Shown: positions 1 to 6,593, counted from the first letter of the stretch. The stretch is 9,247 nucleotides of DNA from Alphaproteobacteria bacterium (GCA_018895795.1 JAHINZ010000300.1:1-9247), one strand, 5' to 3'. Program-made: numbers and translations. The notes: generated from the letters alone by a model not told the origin.

Positions 1-1
1 C

Positions 2-511
2 ACCGAGCGGGAATCCAAGCTGATCGAACTGAAGCAGGTTTCACCGCTGCCGGTCGGCGCCTATCTGGCGGGCCGTCTGGCCGCCGCCTTCGCCCTGGTC
101 GCGGTGGCCCTGGTCGGACTGGCGATGCTGGGACTGGTCGGCGGCGTGACCCTGGCGCCGTGGCGCTGGGCCGCGATCCTGGGACTGGGCCTGGTCTCGG
201 TGGTTCCGTTCGCCCTGATTGGCCTCAACCTTGGCCTGCGCCTGGGTTCGCAGGGTGCGACCGCGACGGCCAACCTGTTGTTCCTGGCCTTCTCGTTGTT
301 TGGCGGTCTGTGGATCCCGCTGTCGGTGATGCCGGGTTGGATGGGCCCGATCGCCCAGATGACGCCGTCCTACCATCTGGGCCAACTGTCGCTGATGCTG
401 GCCGGCATGGTCCCGGTTGAACAGGTTTCGCAGCACATCTCGGTGCTGGCGGGGATCACCATCGCCGCCGCGATCGGCGCGCTGGTCGCCTGGCGACGCC
501 AGACCTCTTGA
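2..511 (+). CDS. ABC-2 type transporter permease, C-terminal part (5' end outside window)
   Basis: The reading frame is already open at the window edge (from base 2) and ends at TGA 509-511, so only the last 169 codons are seen. The protein is almost entirely hydrophobic. It begins with a polar stretch containing RESKLIELKQVSPLP, which resembles the cytoplasmic loop of ABC-2 exporters, followed by about four to five membrane helices. The segment FGGLWIPLSVMPGWM and the following YHLGQL match the typical late part of drug and lipid ABC-2 permeases (YvfS/DrrB/NatB-like). The role would be the membrane channel half of an exporter; the ATPase subunit should lie upstream. A two-component pair follows 55-80 bases downstream, the same order as B. 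subtilis yvfR-yvfS-yvfT-yvfU. The substrate cannot be told. The family call is firm; the subfamily is inference. Confidence 0.85.
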   Translation, partial: TERESKLIELKQVSPLPVGAYLAGRLAAAFALVAVALVGLAMLGLVGGVTLAPWRWAAILGLGLVSVVPFALIGLNLGLRLGSQGATATANLLFLAFSLFGGLWIPLSVMPGWMGPIAQMTPSYHLGQLSLMLAGMVPVEQVSQHISVLAGITIAAAIGALVAWRRQTS

Positions 512-517
512 GCCCTC

Positions 518-560
518 GTCGAGAGCGTGACAGACCAAAGCCTGCTGTCACGCTCTCGAC
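518..560. repeat. Perfect 16-bp inverted repeat (hairpin) between permease and kinase genes
   Basis: Arm 518-533 (GTCGAGAGCGTGACAG) is the exact reverse complement of arm 545-560, with an 11-base loop at 534-544. It starts 6 bases after the permease stop codon. In RNA it would form a very stable stem, but no run of T follows, so it is not a classical intrinsic terminator. It could act as a factor-assisted terminator, an RNA-processing or stability element that lowers kinase expression relative to the exporter, or a dyad operator for the response regulator. Its position also argues against the GTG at 527 (inside the left arm) as the kinase start. Confidence 0.8.
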
Positions 561-565
561 ACCAC

Positions 566-1708
566 ATGACTGGAAGCGATCAGGGAAGCGCCTTGAAAAT
601 CCTCGCCAACCTCGACACCGTTTCGGCCGTGGGCCTTGGAGAACGTCAGGCTCTGCGGCGCGGATCGTGGCTCGTCTTCCTGGCCTATCTGCCCTTCTAT
701 TTCCTGGCTTGGCTGTTTCGCCGCCCCGACACCCTCGAACTCGTCGCCTCGCTCGCGGGGCTTTTGGTGTTTCTGGTCCTGGTCGCCTTCATCTGGCTTC
801 GCAACAGCAGGACAGGACTCTGGGAAGTCCTGGTCATGTTCGGGATCGGTCTCGCCCTGTCGCGCTTCAATACGGGCTGGACCGTCTACACCATCTTCGC
901 CATGTCCTTCGCGGCGCGCATCAGCCCGCGCCGACACGCCGTGATCACGCTGGTGGTTCTGGAATTGGTGCTGCTGGCCACCTGGCCGGGGCTGCCGCCC
1001 CATGCCTGGCCCATCTGGGTGTCGGGCGTGGTGTTCGGGGCGATTACCGGCTTCGCCTCGCTGACCCAAGCCGACATGATGCGCAAGAACGAGGAACTGG
1101 CCCTGGCGCATGACGAGATCCGGACCCTGGCCACCACCGCCGAGCGCGAGCGGATCTCCCGCGATCTGCACGACCTTTTGGGCCACACGCTGACCCTGGT
1201 GGCCGTGAAGGCCGAGTTGGCCGCGCGTCTGGTCAGCCGCGACGCCGAAGCGGCCGAGCGCGAGATGCAGGCGGTGGCCACCGCGGCGCGCGAAGCCTTG
1301 GCGGAGGTCCGCACGGCCGTCGTCGGCATGCGCGGGGCCTCGCTCGTGGGTGAAGCCGAGCGCGCCAGGCAGTCGCTAGCCTCCGCCAATGTCACGGTCG
1401 AAGCGAGCCTGGAGCCGATCGACGGCGATCCGCGCTGGGAAACGGTGTTCGCCATGGCCCTGCGCGAGGCGGTGACCAATGTCATTCGCCACGCCGGCGC
1501 CAGTCACTGCGCCATCACCCTGGAAACGCGGGGCCCGACCATCCGCCTGACGGTCTCCGACGACGGTGTGGGCGGGAAGGTCCATGAGGGCAGCGGTCTG
1601 AAAGGCATGCGCGCCCGCCTGGCCGCGATCGGCGGCGCGCTGGAAGTCACCTCCGACCAGAAAGGCACGCGCCTGCTGGCCTCTGTCCCGACCGGGGCCA
1701 CGTCATGA
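566..1708 (+). CDS. DesK-like sensor histidine kinase (HisKA_3 / NarL-type partner)
   Basis: This is a membrane-bound sensor kinase that would autophosphorylate and pass phosphate to the regulator overlapping its 3' end. The N-terminal half has about five hydrophobic segments (roughly residues 30-155). A short coiled linker (KNEELALAHDEIRTL) and the dimerisation/phosphoacceptor motif RERISRDLHDLLGHTL follow, with the phosphorylated His at codon 1169-1171 (residue 202). The HATPase domain shows the N box REAVTNVIRHA (Asn near residue 305), DDGVGG (near 332-337) and GSGLKGMRARL. The layout and the partner are DesK-like, a group that often senses membrane state. The start is uncertain. GTG 527 lies in a hairpin arm. 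ATG 566 has no clear ribosome site. TTG 593 has AGGGAAG at 582-588 and fits the conserved N-terminus well, so it may be the true start. The 3' end overlaps the next gene by ATGA. Confidence 0.92.
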   Translation: MTGSDQGSALKILANLDTVSAVGLGERQALRRGSWLVFLAYLPFYFLAWLFRRPDTLELVASLAGLLVFLVLVAFIWLRNSRTGLWEVLVMFGIGLALSRFNTGWTVYTIFAMSFAARISPRRHAVITLVVLELVLLATWPGLPPHAWPIWVSGVVFGAITGFASLTQADMMRKNEELALAHDEIRTLATTAERERISRDLHDLLGHTLTLVAVKAELAARLVSRDAEAAEREMQAVATAAREALAEVRTAVVGMRGASLVGEAERARQSLASANVTVEASLEPIDGDPRWETVFAMALREAVTNVIRHAGASHCAITLETRGPTIRLTVSDDGVGGKVHEGSGLKGMRARLAAIGGALEVTSDQKGTRLLASVPTGATS

Positions 1709-2310
1709 TCCGGGTTGTGATGGCCGAGGACCAGCAGATGGTTCTGGGCGCGCTGAGCGCGCTGCTGGAGATGGAGGGCGACATCCAGGTCGTCGGCCGC
1801 GCGCCGAACGGCAAGGTGGCGTTGGACTTGGTCCGCAGCGAAAAGCCCGACGTCCTGATCTCCGATATCGAGATGCCGCTCATGACCGGCATCGACGTGG
1901 CGCGGCAGCTGAAGGCCGACGGCTCGGCCACTCGCGTCCTGATCGTCACCACCTTCGGTCGCCCGGGTTATCTGCGCCGGGCCCTGGACGCCGGTGTGAA
2001 GGGCTATCTGCTGAAGGACGGCCCCAGCAGCGTGCTGGCCGCCGCCGTCCGCTCCGTGGCCGCCGGCGGCCGGGCCATCGCGCCAGAACTTTCCGAAAGC
2101 GTCTGGGACGCCCAGCCCGATCCGCTGACCGACCGCGAGCGCGAGCTCCTGCGGCTGGCCGAGGAAGGGCGATCCAACCGCGACATCGCCGCGGCCCTCG
2201 ATCTGTCGCCCGGCACGGTTCGCAACTACCTGTCCGAAGCCGCCCAGAAGCTGGGGGCGGCCAACCGGGTTGAAGCGGGCCGTATCGCCCGCTCCAACGG
2301 CTGGCTCTGA
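1705..2310 (+). CDS. DesR/NarL-family response regulator (REC + LuxR-type HTH)
   Basis: This cytoplasmic transcription factor of 201 residues is of normal length for the family. The receiver domain (about 1-118) has the acidic pair E8-D9, phosphoacceptor D54 in LISDIEMP, switch Thr near 82 and Lys104 in GYLLKD. The C-terminal LuxR-type helix-turn-helix (about 137-195) contains LTDRERELLRLAEEGRSN and DLSPGTVRNYLSEAAQKL. The stretch TTFGRPGYLRRALDAGVKG and the ending GWL are strongly reminiscent of B. subtilis DesR and its paralogue YvfU. The start overlaps the kinase stop (ATGA at 1705-1708), implying translational coupling. The kinase is its certain cognate partner by position. The likely target is the upstream exporter operon, which is inference from family context. 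Fatty-acid desaturase control is possible but no desaturase gene is visible here. Confidence 0.93.
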   Translation: MIRVVMAEDQQMVLGALSALLEMEGDIQVVGRAPNGKVALDLVRSEKPDVLISDIEMPLMTGIDVARQLKADGSATRVLIVTTFGRPGYLRRALDAGVKGYLLKDGPSSVLAAAVRSVAAGGRAIAPELSESVWDAQPDPLTDRERELLRLAEEGRSNRDIAAALDLSPGTVRNYLSEAAQKLGAANRVEAGRIARSNGWL

Positions 2311-2311
2311 G

Positions 2312-4561
2312 TTACAGTCCGACGCCGGGCGTGGTGTTGCCGAAGTCGAACGCCGGCTCGCGGGGACGACGGGCATTGGCCGGGCCCTGGCCGCCGAAGC
2401 CCCAGGTCAGGCCGATATAGACGCCGCGCAGGTTCAGTTCCATGTCGCGGCGCTCCTTCAAGGCCAGGGTGTCGATAACCAGCGTGTCGCCGAAGGTGTT
2501 GAGCGCGTCCTGCACCGTGATCACGCCGGAAAGGCGTTCATTGAACTTGTGGCGATAGCCGATGTTCAGCATGCCGGTCGGCTCGCGATAGCCCTGCGGG
2601 GTCAGGCGCTTGCCGATGGCGAAGCCGCTGATCTGCAGCAGATCCTTGGGGGTGGCCGTGACGTTCAGGGCCGCATAGCCCGAGACCGTCCAGGCCGAGC
2701 GCGTGGCGGCAAAGCCCAGGTCGCTGGCCGAGATCTCGTTCCACGCCCCGTTGCCGCTGATCGTATAGGACAGCTTTGGTGTCAGGCGGGCGTTGGCCAC
2801 CAGCTCCAGACCGCCGCTGCGGCTCTTGGCCAGGTTCTCGCGGCTGGTCAGCAGCACCCCGCCGCCGAGGTCGCGGATCACGTCGGTGACCCCGTCGCGC
2901 GCTTCGCGCCAGTACAGGGTCGCCAGATAGTAGTTGTAGTTCTGGCGTCTCTGATAGGCGACCTCGAACGAGTCTGTGACCTGCGGCCTCAGACGCGGAT
3001 TGCCCTGCTTGTAGGTGTAGGGGTCCTGGTAGATCCGGTACGGATTGAGGTCCTGGGCCACCGGCCGCTGGATGCGGCGGCTGTAGCTGGCGTTGACCTG
3101 CTGGGCTTCATCTAGCCGATACTGCAGGTGGAAGGACGGATAAAGGCGCAGGTAGTCGTTGCTGTCCTTCAGTCCCGAGGTGATCTGGTTGGTGTCGACG
3201 TTCGTCTGCTCCAGCCGTAGGCCGGGCATCACCGTCACCTTGCCCAGGGGCTGGTTGTAGGTGGCGTAGACCGCCTGCACCGTCTGATCATAGGCGAACC
3301 GGTTGGTCAGGGACGCAACCACGACACTCACGCCGCCCACCGGACCGCGCGCGCCCGAATTGTCGTAGTCATTCTCGTCGATCTGCAGCTCGTAGCCCGT
3401 CACCAGCTTGCCGTCATGCGGCATGGGCCGCTTGTATTCAGCCTTCAGGCGGGTCTGATTCAGGACGTCTCCAACCCGGATGTCCTCGAAATAGGGCGAG
3501 GTCGCCGGCAGCTGGATCTGCGTCAGGCTATGGCTCAGTTGGCGGTCACGGGTCTGTTCACGGCCAAGATGCAGGGTGAACTCGTGCTCCTCTCCGGTGA
3601 ACTTGCGCCGCAGATCGCCCGACGCGCCGTTGGTTGAGCGCTTCACCTGGCTCTGGCCGCGCCGCTGATAGCGGCTGACCGGTGCGCCAAAGGGGTCGAG
3701 TCCCGCATAGGCCGAGCCCGAGGTCGCGTCCTGGACGCTGTCGTTATAGCGCAGCTCGCCGCTGATCCGGGTTTGGCGGTCAAGGTCATAGTCGACGCCG
3801 GTCCGGGCGTTGCGGGACTTGATCACAGCGGCGAAGCCGATGTCCTGGTCGCTGTCGGCATACCGGCCGCTGGCCGGGTCGAACCTGGAGCGCCGGTCGG
3901 CGATCGAACCCTTGACCTTGTCCAGACGCTGGCCGACGTCGCCCGAGACGGTCAGGGTCTTGCTGTTGTGGGCGATGCTGACGCTGGCGTTGCGGCGCCC
4001 CTCGCTGCCCAGATTGCCCCGCAACGAGCCGGTCAGGCCGACGCCTCTATTCTGCTTGGTGATCAGGTTGATGATGCCAGCCGTACCTTCGGGACTGAAG
4101 GCCGCCGATGGATTGGTCATCACCTCCACGCGCTCGAACTGACTGGCGGGGATTTGCTGCAGCATCTGGCCGCGGTTTTCGCCCCGGAACATGCCCGACG
4201 GCTTGCCGTCGATCATGATGGTGACGTTTGAATCGCCGCGCAGGCTGACATTGCCCTGAACATCGACCTGCACCGACGGCACGCCGCGCAGGGCGTCGGC
4301 GATCGAGCCGGTGGTGGCCTGCAGGTCTCGCCCCAGGCCGTAGCTGCGGCGGTCGATCGTGCTCTGAAAGGTCTGCGCCGACGGCGCGGTGACGGTGACG
4401 CCCTTCACCTCGGTGTCCGCCGACTTCTTGTCCGAAGCCGGTGCGGCCGGGACCGAACGGGCGGGCGGAGGCGTTTGGGCCCACGCCGCTGAGCTTAGGA
4501 CGCTCAGGCTCGCGGCGGTCAGCCAAATGGAGCGCGCGCCGGAACCGGGTGGAAAGACCAT
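2312..4561 (-). CDS. TonB-dependent outer-membrane receptor (Oar/OMP_b-brl_3-like barrel)
   Basis: This large outer-membrane receptor should import a ligand with energy from TonB-ExbBD. It has a signal peptide with a hydrophobic stretch and likely cleavage after AWA (about residue 28 from the third Met). A Pro/Ala-rich linker and a TonB-box-like EVKGVTVTAP follow. The plug domain is about residues 60-175, with NVSLRGDSNVTIMIDGKP, FERVEVMTNPSAAFSPEG and TAGIINLITKQ. The rest is a C-terminal barrel rich in Tyr/Arg/Asn strands. The last barrel-like strand (YIGLTWGFG) is followed by about 27 extra polar residues, so the protein does not end in the usual terminal aromatic residue; several members of this barrel family do likewise. 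No carboxypeptidase-like N-terminal repeat is seen. The substrate cannot be told. Three ATGs in a row (4567, 4564, 4561) allow different starts; the third is chosen from ribosome-site spacing. The 3' end converges with the regulator gene with one base between stops. Confidence 0.93.
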   Translation of the reverse strand: MVFPPGSGARSIWLTAASLSVLSSAAWAQTPPPARSVPAAPASDKKSADTEVKGVTVTAPSAQTFQSTIDRRSYGLGRDLQATTGSIADALRGVPSVQVDVQGNVSLRGDSNVTIMIDGKPSGMFRGENRGQMLQQIPASQFERVEVMTNPSAAFSPEGTAGIINLITKQNRGVGLTGSLRGNLGSEGRRNASVSIAHNSKTLTVSGDVGQRLDKVKGSIADRRSRFDPASGRYADSDQDIGFAAVIKSRNARTGVDYDLDRQTRISGELRYNDSVQDATSGSAYAGLDPFGAPVSRYQRRGQSQVKRSTNGASGDLRRKFTGEEHEFTLHLGREQTRDRQLSHSLTQIQLPATSPYFEDIRVGDVLNQTRLKAEYKRPMPHDGKLVTGYELQIDENDYDNSGARGPVGGVSVVVASLTNRFAYDQTVQAVYATYNQPLGKVTVMPGLRLEQTNVDTNQITSGLKDSNDYLRLYPSFHLQYRLDEAQQVNASYSRRIQRPVAQDLNPYRIYQDPYTYKQGNPRLRPQVTDSFEVAYQRRQNYNYYLATLYWREARDGVTDVIRDLGGGVLLTSRENLAKSRSGGLELVANARLTPKLSYTISGNGAWNEISASDLGFAATRSAWTVSGYAALNVTATPKDLLQISGFAIGKRLTPQGYREPTGMLNIGYRHKFNERLSGVITVQDALNTFGDTLVIDTLALKERRDMELNLRGVYIGLTWGFGGQGPANARRPREPAFDFGNTTPGVGL

Positions 4562-4568
4562 CATCATT

Positions 4569-4574
4569 CTCCTT
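4569..4574 (-). promoter_or_regulatory. Ribosome binding site deciding the receptor start
   Basis: AAGGAG on the minus strand lies just before three consecutive ATG codons. The spacing is 1 base to the first ATG, 4 to the second and 7 to the third. The normal spacing favours the third (4559-4561), so translation probably begins there. Confidence 0.65.
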
Positions 4575-4703
4575 GTTGCCAGAGGAGGTATGTGGCCGGT
4601 CAGCCGAGCCTTGCAGTGCCCAGCATCATCCGAACGAGGTGATCTTTGTCAGGTTCGCGCTTTCCACTCAGAGAAGCTTTCGATCGTCGCGAACGGTCGC
4701 ATT

Positions 4704-4713
4704 CGCGATCGCG
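4704..4713. repeat. 10-bp palindrome CGCGATCGCG upstream of the TonB receptor
   Basis: This is a perfect self-complementary decamer about 140 bases upstream of the receptor start, in a local cluster of CGATCG/TCGCGA words (4681-4713). It could be a regulator site, but such GC-rich palindromes also arise by chance at this base composition. Confidence 0.3.
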
Positions 4714-4753
4714 CGCTGATACGTCAGCATCGCGCCTGGCCCTTTATGACCGT

Positions 4754-4768
4754 CCTCCGAAAGGGAGG
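4754..4768 (-). terminator. Weak hairpin downstream of the DUF6445 remnant
   Basis: CCTCC (4754-4758) pairs with GGAGG (4764-4768) across a 5-base loop, 22 bases beyond the stop codon of the minus-strand remnant. The stem is short and no T run follows it, so a terminator role is only a possibility. Confidence 0.25.
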
Positions 4769-4789
4769 CGGGTTCAGGCCGCTCCACGT

Positions 4790-4999
4790 TCATCGTTGGA
4801 AACGAAAGAAGGTATTGGCCGTCAATCGGCCAGCGCGCGGGTTCGAGCTCACGGGCCGGCTCGGCAGCACGCCAGCGTGCAACACGCGACTTTCGTAGAC
4901 GATCACCCGGTTGAAGGCCGGTTCGATCAGAGCGGTCCGCTCGAACAGGGCGTTGGAGTCAGTGATGTAACCGGAGGGAATTGACGCCGTCTCGATCAC
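4790..4999 (-). pseudogene. C-terminal remnant of a DUF6445-type protein
   Basis: This minus-strand frame of 69 codons reads GYITDSNALFERTALIEP, then AFNRVIVYESRVLHAG, then PRAGRLTANTFFRFQR and a stop. The pattern (GYI.DSNALFER, FNR..VY.S..LH.G, GRLT.NTFF) matches from memory the C-terminal end of DUF6445 proteins. These are about 230 residues long and resemble 2-oxoglutarate/Fe(II) oxygenases. In Caulobacter and Xanthomonas they sit beside TonB receptors, tryptophan-halogenase-like proteins and SapC in carbohydrate uptake loci. Homology starts only near residue 9. The upstream 70-75% of the gene is gone, replaced at about 4971-5000 by nag-derived sequence on the other strand. The ATG at 4999 is a chance codon in that foreign sequence. 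Without the N-terminal part it is very unlikely to be functional. The family assignment is moderately sure; the truncation is clear if the family is right. Confidence 0.6.
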
Positions 5000-5117
5000 C
5001 GAGCGCGGCGCCGACGTGCTGCTGGCCGGAGCCGGAGAAGCCGGCGCCGGCGTCCTGCCGGCGCTCGCCGCCCATCCGGCAATCGAGCCGGTCCTGATGA
5101 TCCAGAGCTTCTACCGG
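4983..5117 (+). pseudogene. Fragment of SIS-domain glucosamine-6-phosphate deaminase (NagB-II type)
   Basis: The frame reads ERGADVLLAGAGEAGAGV, then LPALAAHPAIEPVLMIQSFYR. The run HPAIEPVLMIQSFYR is typical of the region near the C-terminus of NagB-II/GlmS-like SIS-domain proteins, which normally continue to a PPHL.KVTET ending. These enzymes convert glucosamine-6-phosphate to fructose-6-phosphate. Only about 40 residues of a protein of roughly 340 remain. The N-terminal part is lost at the junction with the DUF6445 remnant (about 4971-5000), and the last 25-30 residues are replaced in frame by the interior of nagA at about 5115-5120. The upstream stop TAA at 4968-4970 is in the same frame. 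Possible starts are the GTG at 5016 or codons further left. It is a relic and cannot be an active deaminase. Confidence 0.65.
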
Positions 5118-5920
5118 ATCGAGGCCGGCGTTCCCGGTGTGCTGGGCGCGCACATCGAGGGCCCGTTCCTCAATGTGAAGCGCAAGGGCATCCACGATCC
5201 CAGCAAGTTCCGCGTCCTCGACGGCCAGGCCGTAGCCCTGCTGAGCTCGCTCAAGCACGGAAAGACCTTGGTGACCCTGGCTCCGGAGACCACGACGCCG
5301 GAGATGATCCGTCGTCTGACGGATGTCGGAGTGATCGTCTCGGCCGGGCACACCAACGCCTCCTACGCCACGACGCGCAAGGCCCTGGACGCCGGCCTGA
5401 GCGGCCTTACCCACCTGTTTAACGCCATGTCGCCGCTGACCAGCCGCGAGCCCGGCGTGGTCGGGGCGGCGCTGGAAAGCCAGACGGCCTGGTGCGGCCT
5501 GATCGTCGACGGCCGCCACGTCGATCCCGCCGTGCTGCGGATCGCCCTGCGCACCCGGCCACTGGACCGCTTCATGCTGGTCACCGACGCGATGCCGACC
5601 GTCGGCATGGTCGACAAGAGCTTCGACCTTCAGGGCCGTCATATCCGCGTGGTCGACAATGTCTGCGTCGACGATCAAGGCACCTTGGCCGGCTCGGACC
5701 TCGACATGATCAGCGCGGTGCGCAACGCGATGTCGATGCTGGCGCTGTCGTTGCCCGACGCGGTGTCGATCGCCTCGTCGGCCCCGGCGGCCTTCCTGGG
5801 CCTGACGGGTTTGCGCGGCGCCATCAGGGCCGGCAGGCCGCCGACCTCGTACTGCTGGATACGGACCTGAACGTTCGCGAGACCTGGATTGATGGTCGGG
5901 CGACGACCCCGGTCGCCTAG
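5118..5920 (+). pseudogene. nagA: Broken N-acetylglucosamine-6-phosphate deacetylase (N-terminal deletion, C-terminal frameshift)
   Basis: NagA removes acetate from GlcNAc-6-phosphate in the cytoplasm, the first committed step of amino-sugar use. The frame from IEAGVPGVLGAHIEGPFLN onward matches the NagA core. The residues that bind metal and catalyse in this family are all visible: Glu in HIEGP (5157), His in AGHTNA (5349), His in THLFNAM (5412) and Asp in LVTDAMP (5586). Roughly the first 115 of about 380 residues are absent and replaced by a NagB-like piece. The original frame ends at TGA 5868-5870 after AIRAGRPPTSYCWIRT. The expected ending, QAADLVLLDTDLNVRETWIDGR, continues in another frame from about 5834 to TAG 5918-5920, so one base (or 3n+1 bases) is missing at about 5832-5837. 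It is most likely a pseudogene, although the frame from GTG 5016 stays open for 284 codons and could still make protein. Confidence 0.8.
5899..5917. terminator. Small hairpin at the end of the nagA relic
   Basis: GGCGAC (5899-5904) pairs perfectly with GTCGCC (5912-5917) over a 7-base loop, just before the restored nagA stop and between the convergent nagA relic and tetR. No T run follows on either strand, and it lies within former coding sequence. A role in termination is only possible. Confidence 0.25.
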
Positions 5921-5941
5921 CAAGCCGGCGCGTGTCGCGGA

Positions 5942-6571
5942 CTATTCCGGCGCGGCGCCGAAAGCCCGCAGGAAGACATCGACGGCCGGCAGCACCTCGG
6001 CGTCGATCTGTTCGGGGGTCGGCTCTGCCATCGCGTTGCACAGCCGCGCCTTCATCATCCGGTTCTGACAAAGGCCGATGAACTGGTTGGCGGCATGAAC
6101 GGGATCATCGGTCTTCAGTTGACCGCCGTCGACGGCCTTCTGCAGCAGGGCGCCCAGCAACGCCGCGCCGCTCTTGGGGCCGGTTTCGTAGAAGGCCAGA
6201 CCGATCTCAGGCGTGCGTTGGGCTTCGGCGACGATCACCCGGAAGTTGGCCATGCTGAAGTCGCTCAGCACGATCGACAGATAGGTGCGTCCGACCTGCA
6301 TCAGGGCGGCACGGATGTCGCCGACGTCCGCGGACAACTCGAACATCGCGTCGCGCTGCCAAGCGCAATGGCGCACCACATAGGCGGCGAACAACTGCTC
6401 TTTGTTCTTGAAGTAGTTGTAGAGCGTGCCCTTTGAGCCGCCCACCCGTGCGGCGATCGTCGACATGGACGCGTTGGCGAAGCCCTCCTCCAGGAAGACA
6501 TCGCGCGCGACATCGAGGATCGCCTCACGGCGAGCGTCTCTATCGAGACGCGGTTTCACGTCCTGCACCAT
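5942..6571 (-). CDS. TetR/AcrR-family repressor, divergent from the efflux operon
   Basis: This 209-residue DNA-binding repressor has the usual TetR length. The N-terminal domain (about 14-60) shows REAILDVARDVFLEEGF, then the helix-turn-helix MSTIAARVGGSKGTLYNYFKNKEQLF, a near-canonical TetR signature. The C-terminal ligand/dimer domain (about 70-205) is helical and less conserved, as expected. The start at ATG 6569-6571 is supported by GAAGGAAA a few bases upstream. It lies head to head with the NodT-EmrA operon, separated by 99 bases that contain a 19-bp palindrome. It therefore most likely represses the pump and itself, releasing DNA when a drug or aromatic inducer binds. The inducer is unknown. 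The role is inference from the layout; the family is certain. Confidence 0.95.
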   Translation of the reverse strand: MVQDVKPRLDRDARREAILDVARDVFLEEGFANASMSTIAARVGGSKGTLYNYFKNKEQLFAAYVVRHCAWQRDAMFELSADVGDIRAALMQVGRTYLSIVLSDFSMANFRVIVAEAQRTPEIGLAFYETGPKSGAALLGALLQKAVDGGQLKTDDPVHAANQFIGLCQNRMMKARLCNAMAEPTPEQIDAEVLPAVDVFLRAFGAAPE

Positions 6572-6593
6572 TTTATTTCCTTCGGGCCGCCCC

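Larger units (their letters stand above)
4575..4789. other. Non-coding stretch upstream of the TonB receptor
   Basis: Open frames in this stretch have atypical composition and no recognisable motifs, so I see no gene. It must carry the receptor promoter on the minus strand. A weak candidate is CTGACA followed after 17 bases by ATGATG (about 4644-4672), but the match is poor. The stretch also holds a 10-bp palindrome and a small hairpin, listed separately. Confidence 0.5.

Noticed and set aside
2270..3115. A 281-codon + strand open frame antisense to the TonB receptor
   Set aside because: Long antisense frames are common in high-GC genes. The minus strand encodes a clear receptor barrel here, and the antisense product has no family features.
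4704..4713. CGCGATCGCG palindrome as a possible origin or phage attachment element
   Set aside because: It is a single short GC palindrome with no repeats, integrase or replication gene nearby. It is kept only as a low-confidence repeat.
4829..4860. GGTTCGAGCTC resembling a tRNA T-loop
   Set aside because: There is no pairing T-stem, anticodon arm or acceptor stem around it, and the bases fall in the conserved DUF6445-like reading frame on the minus strand.
4389..4984. Overlapping + strand open frames upstream of the nag relic (about 170 and 110 codons)
   Set aside because: They run antisense to the receptor signal region and the DUF6445 remnant, have Arg/Ser-rich composition and no recognisable motif. 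They are by-products of high GC.
4959..6071. A 370-codon minus-strand open frame opposite the nagA relic
   Set aside because: Its Arg/Gly/Asp/Gln-rich product is a typical shadow, and the plus strand carries unmistakable NagA motifs.
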